The notes: generated from the sequence alone by a model not told the origin. Shown: positions 1 through 6,632, counted from the first letter of the stretch. The stretch is 8,317 nucleotides of DNA from Nitrososphaera sp. (GCA_022545875.1 JAKEIF010000169.1:1-8317); one strand, 5' to 3'. Program-made: numbers and translations.

Positions 1-267
1 GAAATCAGCGTAATCCCCAGGATGATCCTCTGTCATTATCGCCAACCTTCTTTCCGCGGGATCCAGAGATACGCCTTTGGGAACAGCCCACGACTTTAAA
101 AGGCCGGTCGGAGTTTCGAGCCTGAAGTCGTAGTGTAGCCTTGAAGCCGCGTGCTTCTGTATTACAAAGCGCAGCACTTTACCACGCTTCCGTGACTGCG
201 CGCCAGTAGCTGATGGCTCAGGCGATTTCCTAAAATCTCTCTTTCTCTTATACTCCCGCAGCCCCAT
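1..267 (-). CDS. ligD: DNA ligase D 3'-phosphoesterase domain protein, N-terminal part (3' end beyond left edge)
   Basis: Partial gene of 89 codons, read leftwards from ATG at 267-265 and running off the left edge. The LigD phosphoesterase (PE) domain trims 3' ends at double-strand breaks, removing 3'-phosphates and single ribonucleotides before ligation in NHEJ. Visible: a basic N-terminal tail (residues 1-30), then the family signature [18 protein letters not shown] (34-51), then KSWAVPKG (58-65) and [11 protein letters not shown] (79-89). His39, His45, Asp47 and Arg49 match the spacing of the Mn-binding and catalytic residues known in Pseudomonas LigD (His42, His48, Asp50, Arg52), and His82 matches its His84. 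The window does not show whether this is a stand-alone PE protein, as in some archaea, or is fused to ligase or polymerase domains. It is divergent from Ku, which supports a shared NHEJ role. A purine-rich GGTAGG lies just ahead of the ATG. Family assignment is firm; domain extent is unknown. Confidence 0.9.
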   Translation of the reverse strand, partial: MGLREYKRKRDFRKSPEPSATGAQSRKRGKVLRFVIQKHAASRLHYDFRLETPTGLLKSWAVPKGVSLDPAERRLAIMTEDHPGDYADF

Positions 268-328
268 GTCCTACCACTTTTTGATTCCACATTAGTGCTT
301 CGAAAATTCCGGAGTTATTCTCATTGGT

Positions 329-401
329 AATATCGGGGAATTTCCACCCAGTTGTGTAATCCTCTTGTCCAACGAGGCAATCACATGAGCAATCCGATAT
401 T
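329..401. other. Nested inverted repeats, possible structured RNA or protein-binding site
   Basis: Three helices nest on one centre. The outer one is AATATCGG (329-336) with CCGATATT (394-401), a perfect 8-bp pair. The middle one is TGTG (353-356) with CACA (382-385). The inner one is CCTC (361-364) with GAGG (374-377) around a 9-base loop. A symmetric 4x4 internal loop separates the middle and inner helices. The inner helices are short, and an 8-bp pair at this distance could occur by chance in a region of this size. Function unknown. Confidence 0.25.
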
Positions 402-538
402 CGCGTAGTCATTTAGCAGGAATTTGGTCCCCACCTATCGAGATCCAGATGGAGCATAGAGCCCAAGGATTCCTCAGCGGGGAACCAAGACGGAAACTAA
501 TCCGTGCTTGCAAAGGTGAATCTTATTGGAGATAAACC

Positions 539-671
539 AGCTAGCTACTGCGTTCATAGCTATTTTCTCTAGCTAAGCTGATAGAAAGACAGCTATTAGG
601 AATGTCACTGTTAAAGGTCATTATTCATGTGTAGCTAGTCGTTAAATGACAGGGAGCTCAGCTTGCCAGCT
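539..671. repeat. Cluster of ten AGCT motifs (four as TAGCTA) upstream of ku
   Basis: AGCT starts at 539, 543, 558, 571, 576, 591, 633, 655, 660 and 668, ten times in 133 bases, where random sequence would give about one every 256. Four copies sit in the 6-bp palindrome TAGCTA (542-547, 557-562, 570-575, 632-637), and CAGCTA occurs at 538-543 and 590-595. Two neighbouring TAGCTA copies can pair as a hairpin (557-562 with 570-575, 7-base loop). The position directly upstream of ku suggests operator sites, but no regulator is identified and binding is inferred only. Confidence 0.5.
641..649 (+). promoter_or_regulatory. Weak candidate TATA element for ku
   Basis: GTTAAATGA is the most AT-rich stretch at a suitable distance ahead of the ku ATG at 680. 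A start site about 26 bases downstream of its centre would give a leader of only several bases, in keeping with the leaderless or short-leader transcripts common in archaea and with the lack of a Shine-Dalgarno sequence directly before the ATG. The match to a TATA box is poor. Confidence 0.2.
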
Positions 672-673
672 GA
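658..673. promoter_or_regulatory. Perfect 6-bp hairpin or palindrome just before the ku start codon
   Basis: TCAGCT (658-663) and AGCTGA (668-673) are perfect inverted repeats around the 4-base spacer TGCC. The structure ends six bases before the ku ATG and uses the last two AGCT motifs of the cluster. It could be a dyad operator overlapping the transcription start, or a hairpin at the 5' end of the mRNA that limits start-codon access. Neither role is proven. Confidence 0.4.
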
Positions 674-679
674 CAGCGG

Positions 680-1486
680 ATGGCCGCCAGAAGTATCTGG
701 AAAGGAAGCATATCATTTGGTCTCGTAAATATCCCGATCAAACTGTATTCCGCGACCGAAGATACTACTTTTTCATTCAACCAGCTATGTAAGAACGGTC
801 ATAGAATAAAATACAAAAAATGGTGCCCGGTTGAAGAGAGAGAAGTACCGTATGAAGAATTAAAAAAAGGTTACGAGATTACAAAAGACAGCTATGTCGT
901 TATTGAAAAAAAGGAACTTGAAGGCATCAAGATAAAAACTACAAAAACGATCGATATCAAGGAGTTTGTAAGCATAGTTGAGCTCGATCCTCTTTTCGTT
1001 GAAAAAAGCTACTATGCCGCGCCTGATTCAAAGACTGTCGATAAGGCGTACATCTTTCTTGTCAGCATTTTAAAAAGCACGGGCAAGATCGCAATCGGAA
1101 AAGTCGTCTTGCGAGAAAAAGAACAACTCGTAGCACTCAGGGCGTACCAGCGCGGAATTGTCATGCACGTTCTTCATTATCTTGACGAGGTGAAGCCCAT
1201 GGACGAAATAAAGGAGATTTCTACAATTGCGGGGATAAAGCTCAAACTTGAAGAACAAGAGTTAGCATTAGGCAAGACACTTGTAGACCAGCTGACTTCA
1301 GAACAGCTCGATATAGGCGATTATTCTGACTCTTATGCTACCCAGCTGCAACACATGATAGAGGCAAAGGCTCAGGGCAAACATCATGTTATTGCAGAAG
1401 AAGCACCGGCGGAAGGCGGCAGAGACCTCTTGGATGCGCTGAAGGCCAGCGTCCGGAAAAGCTCCAAAGGCAAACGCAAGGATTGA
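680..1486 (+). CDS. ku: Ku protein, bacterial-type, non-homologous end joining
   Basis: 268-residue Ku homologue. Ku dimers form a ring that threads onto broken DNA ends and recruits the LigD machinery. The typical opening SIWKGSISFGLVNIPIKLYSA (residues 5-25) is followed by the core beta-barrel features REVPYEELKKGYE (54-66), FVEKSYYAAPD (106-116), TGKIAIGKVVLREKEQLVAL (134-153) and the helical arm to about 235. The C-terminus (255-268) is lysine- and arginine-rich, KASVRKSSKGKRKD, like the short basic tails of bacterial Ku that bind DNA and contact LigD. The Ku80-type von Willebrand and SAP domains are absent, as expected for the prokaryotic form. Cys37, His41 and Cys49 form a small cluster near the usual cysteine region. 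The start is ATG at 680, because the family motif begins within five residues and no upstream start is needed. No Shine-Dalgarno sequence lies close by. Divergent to ligD, so the two may be controlled together through the shared intergenic region. Confidence 0.97.
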   Translation: MAARSIWKGSISFGLVNIPIKLYSATEDTTFSFNQLCKNGHRIKYKKWCPVEEREVPYEELKKGYEITKDSYVVIEKKELEGIKIKTTKTIDIKEFVSIVELDPLFVEKSYYAAPDSKTVDKAYIFLVSILKSTGKIAIGKVVLREKEQLVALRAYQRGIVMHVLHYLDEVKPMDEIKEISTIAGIKLKLEEQELALGKTLVDQLTSEQLDIGDYSDSYATQLQHMIEAKAQGKHHVIAEEAPAEGGRDLLDALKASVRKSSKGKRKD

Positions 1487-1780
1487 AATTTAGATCAGGT
1501 TTGAATTCATAGAATGCCTCGCCGCAGTTTAGCGAGCACCGCGATTGATACATTAGGGCCATTGCCTGCAGAAATGTTTTTCCTAAATTTGGAACTGAAA
1601 GTGATCAGGAGCGATTGAAGTGGAGTGACGTTCGCAGAGAGCGACCAAGAGTATAGACCATCAAATAAAGTAGCTCCACCACCATATTTGCGGCTATCTA
1701 GTGTCTTGTATTCTTTTATAGAGGCTCCCTCAATTTGAAGCCGATGCCACTCGTTTCGAAGGGCTTGAGCGGAGCCTTTA

Positions 1781-4720
1781 GTGATTTGCTTGCGTAACTC
1801 GATTTCATGCAGAGCCAATCACCGAATTACGGCTATGCTAGTAGTAATCATAGGAACGCTATTAGTCAGCACTTTTGCGATTCTGCCTGATTCGCTAAGG
1901 ACAGTCCAGGCTGCACCTGACGATTTCACGTTTGTAGCTGCAGGTGATTTTGGATGCAGCAACCATCAGAATTCTGATGGATTTGAAAAGTCAAAAGAAG
2001 TACTTGCAAAGATGGCTGAACACAATCCAGAGGTGGTACTTGGCCTTGGGCACTATTCATACCAGTCAAGCATGCTTTGCTGGCATGATGACCTTGAGGA
2101 TTTTCCATCGCTACATAGTACCATGCACAATTCGGCTTTCAGGCCGATAGCCTTAGGCGAACACGAGACTGGATGCGACTCTTCGAGTTCGGATTCTGGT
2201 GATTGTGAAGGTCATTTCAACGCCACAGGGAGGACGGATTTTCTGAATCATTTTGCCATTAGAGATGGTTTCACGTTCTATTCTTTTGATTACAAAGGAG
2301 TCCATTTTCTTGCGCTTGACACAAATGTTGACTTTGAAGTTGGCAGTGCGCAGTACAATTTTACAAAGGCAGATCTTGAGTACGCCAGTACAGATCTGCT
2401 GACAAAGTGGATTGTAGTGTTTTTTCACCATCCAATGTACCGTTCAGAGTGCGACAGTTGCGGAGACAATTCCGCCAACATTGCATTTAGGAATGTCTAT
2501 CAACCACTCTTTGACAGAAACAGGGTTGATCTGGTGCTTGCCGGTCATGTCAACGCATATGAGCGGTTTATGCCGCTAACGCATAGTTCGAATAACTTGA
2601 GTCAAACCGCGCTAATCGAGCAAATCACGGATCACGGCCTAAGCTCGTACAGTGACCCCCGAGGCCAGATACATGTTACTGTTGGGACAGGAGGGCGCCC
2701 GGTTAACCCGTGGAGTGGATTTGCACCCGAGACTGCAAATAGGGTCGGGCAGACCTATGGCTTTCTAAAGGTCGAAGTAAAGAACAGCGAGAATAGAATC
2801 GCAGGGTCATTTATCGACAAAAGCGCAAGTCCCGGAGTGGTTCAAGATTCGTTCACGGTAACCCACAGCAACAAGTTCGCGGATGCCCAATACTTTGAAT
2901 TTAATGGTGGATCGGAGGTAAGCAGCAAGATATCAGTTCCGAGCACACCTTCTCTACAACTAACCCAGTTTACCGTCGCGGCATGGTTCCAGACAAATTA
3001 TGATTATGGCCAAGTAGGCAATGATAAAAAAAGGATCATTGTAAACAAAGGTGGATTCAATGGCGATGGCACAGGTAATGACATGAACTATGGGATCTGG
3101 GTCGATTACGGCCAGAACGGCGGCAAGATACAGGCAGGGTTTGAGGCACAGAACGTAGCTCCTGCACTAAGAGAAACGTTCGTAAGTTCAGAATTGAAGT
3201 ATAACGATGGCCGGTGGCACCATGCCGTAGTATCAAATGATGGCTCGGCGTTGAGACTATTCATTGATGGCGTCTTGGCAACTGGCACCCTTGCAACAAA
3301 GGACGTTACAAACAAACTTCCAGACAATACAGGACACCAGCCTCTCAAGATAGGCTACAACTCTGGGATGACAAGCGACTTGGGTAGTGCATTCCGAGGG
3401 AATATTGACGAGGTTCGTTTGTGGAATAGATCTCTCAGCTCACAGGAAGTATGGGCGGCATACACTGGAAATATTAACACAGCAGGGCAGGTCCTGTACA
3501 AACCCGCCAGTCGTCCCGCCCCCAACGCCGGGCCGGATTTAACTGTAGCAGAAAATGCGCCCGTTACGCTCAACGGCCTTGCAAGCACCGACTCTGACGG
3601 TTCGATCTTTTCATATGCTTGGGCTCAAACGGGCGGTCCACTGGTCGCCTTGAGCAGTCATACATCAGCCATGTTAACATTCACTGCACCCTCGGTTGGC
3701 ACAGGAGGCGCCGTTTTGACCTTCGCCCTGTCTGTAACGGACAACGAGGGGCACTCGAGCGCACTTGCTGACTCGGTGCAAATATTCGTTAGCGACAGTC
3801 CAAACCCATCACCGGTTGCTAGCGCTGGATCCGATATCTTTGGCCACGAAGGCAGCGTGATATCATTGAACGGTTCCGCCAGTTTTGACCCTGAGGGTCA
3901 AAGCCTGACGTATTTTTGGGTGCAGACATTTGGTCCTCCTGTGAGTCTAGATAATCCGACCTCTGCAGTTGCCCACTTTGTAGTACCCGAACTCAACAAC
4001 AAGCCTTCTCCAATTGGAATGGCGTTTCTGCTCACAGTTAGTGATGGCCATCAATCATCTCGTGATACCATTACCGTTACAATAACGGATCATCTATTTC
4101 CAGCCAATGGCAGCCAATTCCGAGACATCGCGAACGACACAGAAACATTAAGCTTGGACGATTCTTTTACCGTAACTGCTTGGGTCAGGACTACAGCAGA
4201 TACAGGCAGCCTTGACGGGAAAACGCCAATAGTAAACAAGGGCGGCTTTGGCACCGATGCTGAGAACAGCAACATGAACTATGGGATATGGATGGATTGC
4301 GGAGCACTAGAAGTCAACCCGGACTGCCGCGGCGGCAACAGGATCGAAGCAGGGTTTGAATCATCCAATGGAACGGATGTGTTCGTAGAGACACCGATCG
4401 ACATCGCATACAATACCGGCAAGTGGTACTTTGTAGCAGTTACGTTCGACGGGTACAAGCTGAAACTGTACGTGAACGCAGTGCAGGTCGATGGAAGGAC
4501 GACGCGGCTGCAGCCGGACAGCGAAGGTGCCGGACCAGTCAGGTTAGGCGCCAATTCACTCTACGAATCAGGAGGCGTCTATCAGCCCCAGTATTTTACA
4601 GGGGACGTTGATGAAGTTGGCATATGGAACAGGGCGCTGTCGCGTGAGGAAGTAGCGAGCATGTACGTCAGCAGGGAAATCGATGACGCAGGCATGATAT
4701 TATACGACACGCTAAACTGA
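1781..4720 (+). CDS. Secreted metallophosphatase-fold protein with LamG-PKD-PKD-LamG modules
   Basis: 979 residues, counted from GTG at 1781. Order: signal peptide (hydrophobic 19-35, likely cut near VQAA, 42-45); purple-acid-phosphatase-like calcineurin fold (49 to about 360); LamG/concanavalin-like domain (about 366-570); two PKD-like domains (about 579-672 and 677-770); second LamG (about 771-979). Phosphatase landmarks are GDFG (Asp56), GHYSY (His91, Tyr94), GEHE (Glu127, His128), FFHHP (His216) and GHVNAYER (His256, Asn258). The family normally has GDxxY, GNHE/D and GHxHxYER, so Asp-to-His, Asn-to-Glu and His-to-Asn changes affect three metal ligands. Hydrolase activity is therefore doubtful or altered. 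Eight N-x-S/T sequons and eight cysteines outside the signal peptide fit an exported glycoprotein. No C-terminal membrane anchor is visible. LamG and PKD modules usually bind carbohydrate or mediate adhesion. GTG has GGAG six bases upstream and gives a basic n-region (Arg5, Arg11, Arg15); ATG at 1835 is the alternative start. Confidence 0.92.
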   Translation: MICLRNSISCRANHRITAMLVVIIGTLLVSTFAILPDSLRTVQAAPDDFTFVAAGDFGCSNHQNSDGFEKSKEVLAKMAEHNPEVVLGLGHYSYQSSMLCWHDDLEDFPSLHSTMHNSAFRPIALGEHETGCDSSSSDSGDCEGHFNATGRTDFLNHFAIRDGFTFYSFDYKGVHFLALDTNVDFEVGSAQYNFTKADLEYASTDLLTKWIVVFFHHPMYRSECDSCGDNSANIAFRNVYQPLFDRNRVDLVLAGHVNAYERFMPLTHSSNNLSQTALIEQITDHGLSSYSDPRGQIHVTVGTGGRPVNPWSGFAPETANRVGQTYGFLKVEVKNSENRIAGSFIDKSASPGVVQDSFTVTHSNKFADAQYFEFNGGSEVSSKISVPSTPSLQLTQFTVAAWFQTNYDYGQVGNDKKRIIVNKGGFNGDGTGNDMNYGIWVDYGQNGGKIQAGFEAQNVAPALRETFVSSELKYNDGRWHHAVVSNDGSALRLFIDGVLATGTLATKDVTNKLPDNTGHQPLKIGYNSGMTSDLGSAFRGNIDEVRLWNRSLSSQEVWAAYTGNINTAGQVLYKPASRPAPNAGPDLTVAENAPVTLNGLASTDSDGSIFSYAWAQTGGPLVALSSHTSAMLTFTAPSVGTGGAVLTFALSVTDNEGHSSALADSVQIFVSDSPNPSPVASAGSDIFGHEGSVISLNGSASFDPEGQSLTYFWVQTFGPPVSLDNPTSAVAHFVVPELNNKPSPIGMAFLLTVSDGHQSSRDTITVTITDHLFPANGSQFRDIANDTETLSLDDSFTVTAWVRTTADTGSLDGKTPIVNKGGFGTDAENSNMNYGIWMDCGALEVNPDCRGGNRIEAGFESSNGTDVFVETPIDIAYNTGKWYFVAVTFDGYKLKLYVNAVQVDGRTTRLQPDSEGAGPVRLGANSLYESGGVYQPQYFTGDVDEVGIWNRALSREEVASMYVSREIDDAGMILYDTLN
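2876..4720 (+). repeat. Internal duplication of LamG and PKD modules within the secreted protein
   Basis: Two LamG copies flank two PKD copies. LamG matches include FTVAAWFQT with FTVTAWVRT, IVNKGGF in both, MNYGIWVD with MNYGIWMD, and NIDEVRLWNRSLSSQEV with DVDEVGIWNRALSREEV. At DNA level the longest shared word I found is 16 bases (3081-3096 and 4272-4287), so the duplication is old and not a recent tandem copy. The PKD copies share NxxGxD, LNGxAStD and YxWxQTxGP patterns. Confidence 0.8.
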
Positions 4721-4750
4721 CTTTAAGTTTTTCCAGCCCCTTTCTGGAAT
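4721..4750 (+). terminator. Candidate terminator of the secreted phosphatase-like gene
   Basis: Directly after the TGA at 4718-4720 comes a T-rich stretch ending in TTTTT (4728-4732), which runs into a perfect inverted repeat, TTCCAG (4731-4736) and CTGGAA (4744-4749), with a 7-base loop. Archaeal termination mainly needs T-tracts, so the T-run is the better evidence. The hairpin follows the T-run instead of preceding it, unlike a bacterial terminator. Confidence 0.45.
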
Positions 4751-4861
4751 ATATGAACATGAAGATAGCCAAGATCACCATGTAAAAGCACCCGAGGGTG
4801 TCTAATCGCTATCGCGTATTGGAGGATAAGTCAGTCGCAGGTATCGTCCAAGACTACTACA

Positions 4862-6004
4862 CTAAGTGGCAAATTGTTCTTTCGATGCTCCAGAGTAGGT
4901 TACTCGGCACTGGCCGAGTATTTCAGCTATGTGGGATGCTGTTGTTTCCCATTTGAACTGCTTTGCGTTTTCCATTCCATTCTTTGCATAGGTCTTGCGC
5001 CTAATGTGGTCTTTCAGCAGGTTGATGGTTTCAATAGCCATTCCCAAATGATCATCCCTTGTAACCAGTTTGCCTGTCACCTCATTTATCACAGAGTCTC
5101 GAAGTCCAGGTACGTCATAGGCCACCGCAGGAGTTCCCATGGCATTAGCCTCTGTCACAACCAGACCCCATCCCTCTCTCACTCCAGGCACTAGGAGAAC
5201 ATGCGCCCTTGACATGAGTTCAAGTTTCTTATCAGTCGTTTGATTTCCAAAGATGGTAATATCTGATGCCTCGTTGGGAAACATCTTTTGAGCCATCTGC
5301 CTCAGTTCTTGTTCCATATAGCCGCTCCCAACTATCCATAACCTAGCATCAGGAACCTTGTCTTTTATTATGCGGAATGCCCTCAGCGCGTCGTCTGGCT
5401 TTTTGGCTTTCTTTAGCCTGCCCACAAACAAGACAGTTGGCTTGATTTCTATTTCGGGAAGCATCTGTAAGGGTGAGAACGACAGGCCTTCCGGAACAAT
5501 GCGAACATCTTTGAAGCCCAGATCTTGAAGATCGCGCTTGCTCGAATTAGAAACTGTGACCGTTGTAATATTGCGATACTTGCGGAGCCAGAACTTCTCT
5601 AGAAAATAATAGCCAAGCAAATTGATCGGAAACTTGGTCTCGTAGAACCAGAATTCTCTTGCCAGCTGGTGTATCAATGCGACAATTGGCTTGTCGTGAA
5701 CAAAGGATGGAGTGTCAAACGGTTTTGTGTTTATCTCGTCGACAACCAGGTCAAAGCTGTCCTTGTTTCCATTGTAAAATTCCTTGGCTTTTTTGTACAC
5801 GCTGTACTTGCTGCCTGCCCTTACGATTCTAACCCCGTCGACAACCTCTTCGGGCTTGCACCCATCAAAACTCGCCGTAAACAGGGTTATGGACTCTATT
5901 CCCCCATTTTTGACGAGCCTTTTGCATACCTCGTGGGTGAACACTTCAGCCCCGCCTGCATCGGGATTTCTTATGTCTCTCCAGTTATACCAAAGGATTC
6001 TCAT
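4862..6004 (-). CDS. Family 4 (GT-B fold) glycosyltransferase
   Basis: 380 residues from ATG at 6004-6002, or 383 if GTG at 6013 is used; numbering below follows the longer form. GT4 retaining enzymes move a sugar from a nucleotide-sugar donor onto a glycan or lipid acceptor, usually at the inner membrane face. Visible: N-terminal Rossmann start MRILWYNWRD (4-13) with the glycine motif GGAE (20-23); acceptor half to about 185; linker EGL (175-177); donor half starting FVGRLKKAKKPDDAL (196-210); and the family EX7E motif in EGWGLVVTE (Glu280 to Glu288) followed by AMGTPAVAYDVPG. No signal peptide or membrane segment is seen. ATG is preferred because related proteins begin at the first beta strand. 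Neither start has a good Shine-Dalgarno sequence, and an upstream TATA-like element suggests a very short leader. It converges on the secreted phosphatase-like gene. A role in S-layer or surface glycosylation is inferred; donor and acceptor are unknown. Confidence 0.93.
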   Translation of the reverse strand: MRILWYNWRDIRNPDAGGAEVFTHEVCKRLVKNGGIESITLFTASFDGCKPEEVVDGVRIVRAGSKYSVYKKAKEFYNGNKDSFDLVVDEINTKPFDTPSFVHDKPIVALIHQLAREFWFYETKFPINLLGYYFLEKFWLRKYRNITTVTVSNSSKRDLQDLGFKDVRIVPEGLSFSPLQMLPEIEIKPTVLFVGRLKKAKKPDDALRAFRIIKDKVPDARLWIVGSGYMEQELRQMAQKMFPNEASDITIFGNQTTDKKLELMSRAHVLLVPGVREGWGLVVTEANAMGTPAVAYDVPGLRDSVINEVTGKLVTRDDHLGMAIETINLLKDHIRRKTYAKNGMENAKQFKWETTASHIAEILGQCRVTYSGASKEQFAT

Positions 6005-6027
6005 TTCCGTCACAAACGTTCCAGAGT

Positions 6028-6333
6028 TCAGTGAAGTACAGACGCTGTATTATTTATTTGTCTGCTATGGTCGTCCTCGATCCTGATGGTGTTGTCTTCA
6101 ATGCCTATTTCTCGGCTTCTTATATCTGCCGAGAGATCATCACTCTTGTCATGGTATGGTAGCGATGAATGCTTGGCATCGAGATAAAAGAGCCCGACTA
6201 TGCGCGGCTCACTGAGCGAATAATCCTCAAATTGGCTCACTGTTCGTTTTTCAGCAAGAAGTGCAGCGTTACCTAGGCTCGGGATAATCACACTGGCAGG
6301 CATACTCTGCTGGAAGCCTTTAAAGCTGTGCAT
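6028..6333 (-). CDS. Possible small hypothetical protein
   Basis: Reading frame of 101 codons plus stop from ATG at 6333-6331; a TTG at 6375 would lengthen it to 115. I do not recognise the family. The N-terminal half is mixed (SVIIPSLGNAALLAEKR) and contains a possible beta strand, RIVGLFYLDAKH. The C-terminal half is strongly charged (IRSREIGIEDNTIRIEDDHS). There is no signal peptide or membrane segment. It ends 14 bases before the GTG option of the glycosyltransferase, on the same strand, which would suit an operon, yet a TATA-like element for that gene lies inside its last codons. Length alone does not exceed chance expectation in non-coding DNA of this size, so the call rests on a protein-like composition only. 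Confidence 0.3.
   Translation of the reverse strand: MHSFKGFQQSMPASVIIPSLGNAALLAEKRTVSQFEDYSLSEPRIVGLFYLDAKHSSLPYHDKSDDLSADIRSREIGIEDNTIRIEDDHSRQINNTASVLH
6047..6060 (-). promoter_or_regulatory. Candidate TATA box for the glycosyltransferase gene
   Basis: On the minus strand this reads CAAATAAATAATAC, the clearest TATA-like element in the window. Its centre is about 40 bases ahead of the GTG at 6013 and 50 ahead of the ATG at 6004. A start site about 26 bases downstream would leave a short leader. It overlaps the end of the doubtful reading frame at 6028-6333. Confidence 0.45.
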
Positions 6334-6352
6334 ATTCACAGTACTACATTCA

Positions 6353-6408
6353 GCCCCAGATTCAAGGGGCAACAATTATTTTCTAGACTTGCGAGCAAAG
6401 CCGCAAGT
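6353..6408. other. Two adjacent hairpins with 8-base loops
   Basis: Hairpin one is GCCCC (6353-6357) with GGGGC (6366-6370). Hairpin two is ACTTGCG (6387-6393) with CGCAAGT (6402-6408), a perfect 7-bp stem. Both have 8-base loops and lie 16 bases apart, just upstream of the possible small minus-strand gene. They could be dyad binding sites or a folded leader. No T-tract follows on either strand that would make them terminators. Confidence 0.3.
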
Positions 6409-6632
6409 TATGGTCTGTCTATGCGAATTATTAGTTGATTGCAGTTGACCTTTTATGAGGACTGTGCCTGCTCGTGGTAACGATATCTGATAGCAAGCAC
6501 CTGAGAAGTTATATCATCAAATTGTCAATGTAAATATGCTACTCTAGAGACTGCCTCAACAGTAGTAATCGGTGTAGGTTGTCATACATAATCCGACCTA
6601 TTAGCTGACGGGCCTTTTGCATATTGATTCAG
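6409..6632. other. Upstream region of the CARDB protein gene
   Basis: This gap holds no convincing gene. The best TATA-like stretch for the plus-strand gene is AATGTAAATATGC (6527-6539), which would give a leader of roughly 70 bases. A weaker CCTATTAG (6597-6604) would give a near-leaderless start. No Shine-Dalgarno sequence precedes the ATG at 6633. Confidence 0.35.

Larger units (their letters stand above)
268..679. other. Divergent intergenic region between ligD and ku
   Basis: These 412 bases separate the divergent ligD and ku starts and should hold both promoters. I see no convincing gene and no tRNA-like fold. The part near ligD (268-328) has no clear TATA box. The middle holds a nested inverted-repeat structure (329-401) and a 5-bp hairpin, ACGGA at 490-494 with TCCGT at 501-505. 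The part near ku (539-673) is dominated by repeated AGCT and TAGCTA motifs. The structured pieces are entered separately. Confidence 0.6.

Noticed and set aside
268..679. Possible tRNA or box C/D RNA in the ligD-ku intergenic region
   Set aside because: No T-loop GTTCRANNC motif with matching acceptor stem, and no C box (RTGATGA) paired with a D box (CTGA) was found.
1507..1818. Minus-strand reading frame of 103 codons between ku and the secreted phosphatase-like gene
   Set aside because: It contains no ATG, begins with a TTG directly after a stop codon, overlaps the GTG start of the secreted protein, matches no family I recognise, and its length is within chance expectation. A small hypothetical gene cannot be fully excluded.
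4789..4800. CACCCGAGGGTG palindrome in the convergent spacer
   Set aside because: A stem of four to five base pairs with a tiny loop and no T-tract; too weak to call a terminator or operator.
5669..6086. Two plus-strand frames opposite the start of the glycosyltransferase
   Set aside because: They mirror the well-supported GT4 gene on the minus strand and have no independent support.
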